Origin: an uncultured Eubacteriales bacterium
GTDB taxonomy: Bacteria; Bacillota; Clostridia; Peptostreptococcales; Anaerovoracaceae
Assembly (NCBI GenBank): GCA_910585135.1
Contig: CAJUEB010000128.1
Span: forward strand, 1-6,483
Reading direction: 5' to 3'
Length of the DNA stretch: 6,483 bases
The position numbers were made by a program, and so were the translations under genes. Each line of letters opens with the position of its first letter. Within the stretch, counting starts at the first letter, position 1. Positions 6,343 to 6,483 of this stretch are shown piece after piece. The notes beneath the pieces are model-generated. The model saw nothing but the letters and a program-made list of their open reading frames with translations. It was not told where the DNA came from and did not search any database.

Positions 6343-6483
6343 TGTCCCTTGAGCCTCCTTTCGATCCGCCTTGATACCACGGAAAGAATCGTAATGATCA
6401 CAAGGAAAAATATTGCGATCCACGTGTACGTAGCAAATACTTCAAACGTCCTTCCCACATAGATCTTGCCGAAATACATGATT
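6339..6483 (-). CDS. Amino-acid ABC transporter permease (partial, C-terminal 47 residues)
   Basis: The frame enters from beyond the window edge and ends in TGA that overlaps the ATPase start by four bases (ATGA). The visible part holds one hydrophobic helix of about 18 residues (from TWIAIFFLVIITIL), followed by a strongly basic tail SRRIERRLKGQ. This is how HisM/GlnP-type permeases end, with a last transmembrane segment and a cytoplasmic R/K-rich tail after FEVFATYTW. No family motif such as the EAA loop is inside the window, so the call rests on this ending and on the coupled ATPase gene. The gene's start and the substrate-binding protein are presumably further upstream. Confidence 0.85.
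   Translation of the reverse strand, partial: IMYFGKIYVGRTFEVFATYTWIAIFFLVIITILSVVSRRIERRLKGQ

Noticed and set aside
6343..6423. 27-residue N-terminal extension of the ABC ATPase.
   Set aside because: It overlaps the permease C-terminus, whereas the internal ATG at 6342 has AAGGAGG and the usual ATGA coupling.

Overview
This window looks like a piece of a chromosome from an anaerobic Firmicute of the class Clostridia. The signs are strong AGGAGG-type ribosome binding sites, a tightly packed gene order, a polyferredoxin, a tiny protein that I recognise as CD1871A-like (a clostridial family), and moderate GC content judged by eye. I cannot name a genus. Every gene I can support is on the minus strand, so transcription runs from the high coordinates towards position 1. 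No rRNA, tRNA, CRISPR array or insertion sequence was seen.

In transcription order, the window opens with the 3' end of an amino-acid ABC transporter operon. This is the last 47 residues of a permease (6339-6483) and its ATPase (5599-6342), coupled by an ATGA overlap. The next 190 bases (5409-5598) hold no firm gene but are rich in structure. They contain a nested stem-loop (5513-5568), several copies of a GGCGGG/CCCGCC hexamer that can pair in alternative ways, and a rho-independent terminator (5431-5463) only 23 bases before the next start codon. This could simply end the transporter operon, or it could be an attenuator or riboswitch-like leader for the genes behind it.

Next comes a compact three-gene redox module: a TlpA/thioredoxin-like lipoprotein (4788-5408), a 52-residue membrane protein ending in a CXXC motif (4643-4801), and a NapH-like membrane polyferredoxin (3789-4670). 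The three reading frames overlap at both junctions, so they are probably translated together. The predicted topology puts the thioredoxin fold and the small CXXC motif outside the membrane and the two [4Fe-4S] clusters inside. That arrangement suggests a path carrying electrons from cytoplasmic ferredoxin-type carriers to extracytoplasmic thiols. The function of this set is inferred.

The last block is carAB, encoding glutamine-dependent carbamoyl-phosphate synthetase, which feeds arginine and pyrimidine synthesis. carA (2514-3668) is complete. carB (1-2521) overlaps it by 8 bases and runs off the window after about 840 of roughly 1070 residues. In front of carA is a good sigma-A-type promoter (3725-3753). 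Its spacer and -10 box carry a sequence close to an ARG box, so ArgR control is likely. A perfect 12-bp inverted repeat sits over the predicted transcription start.
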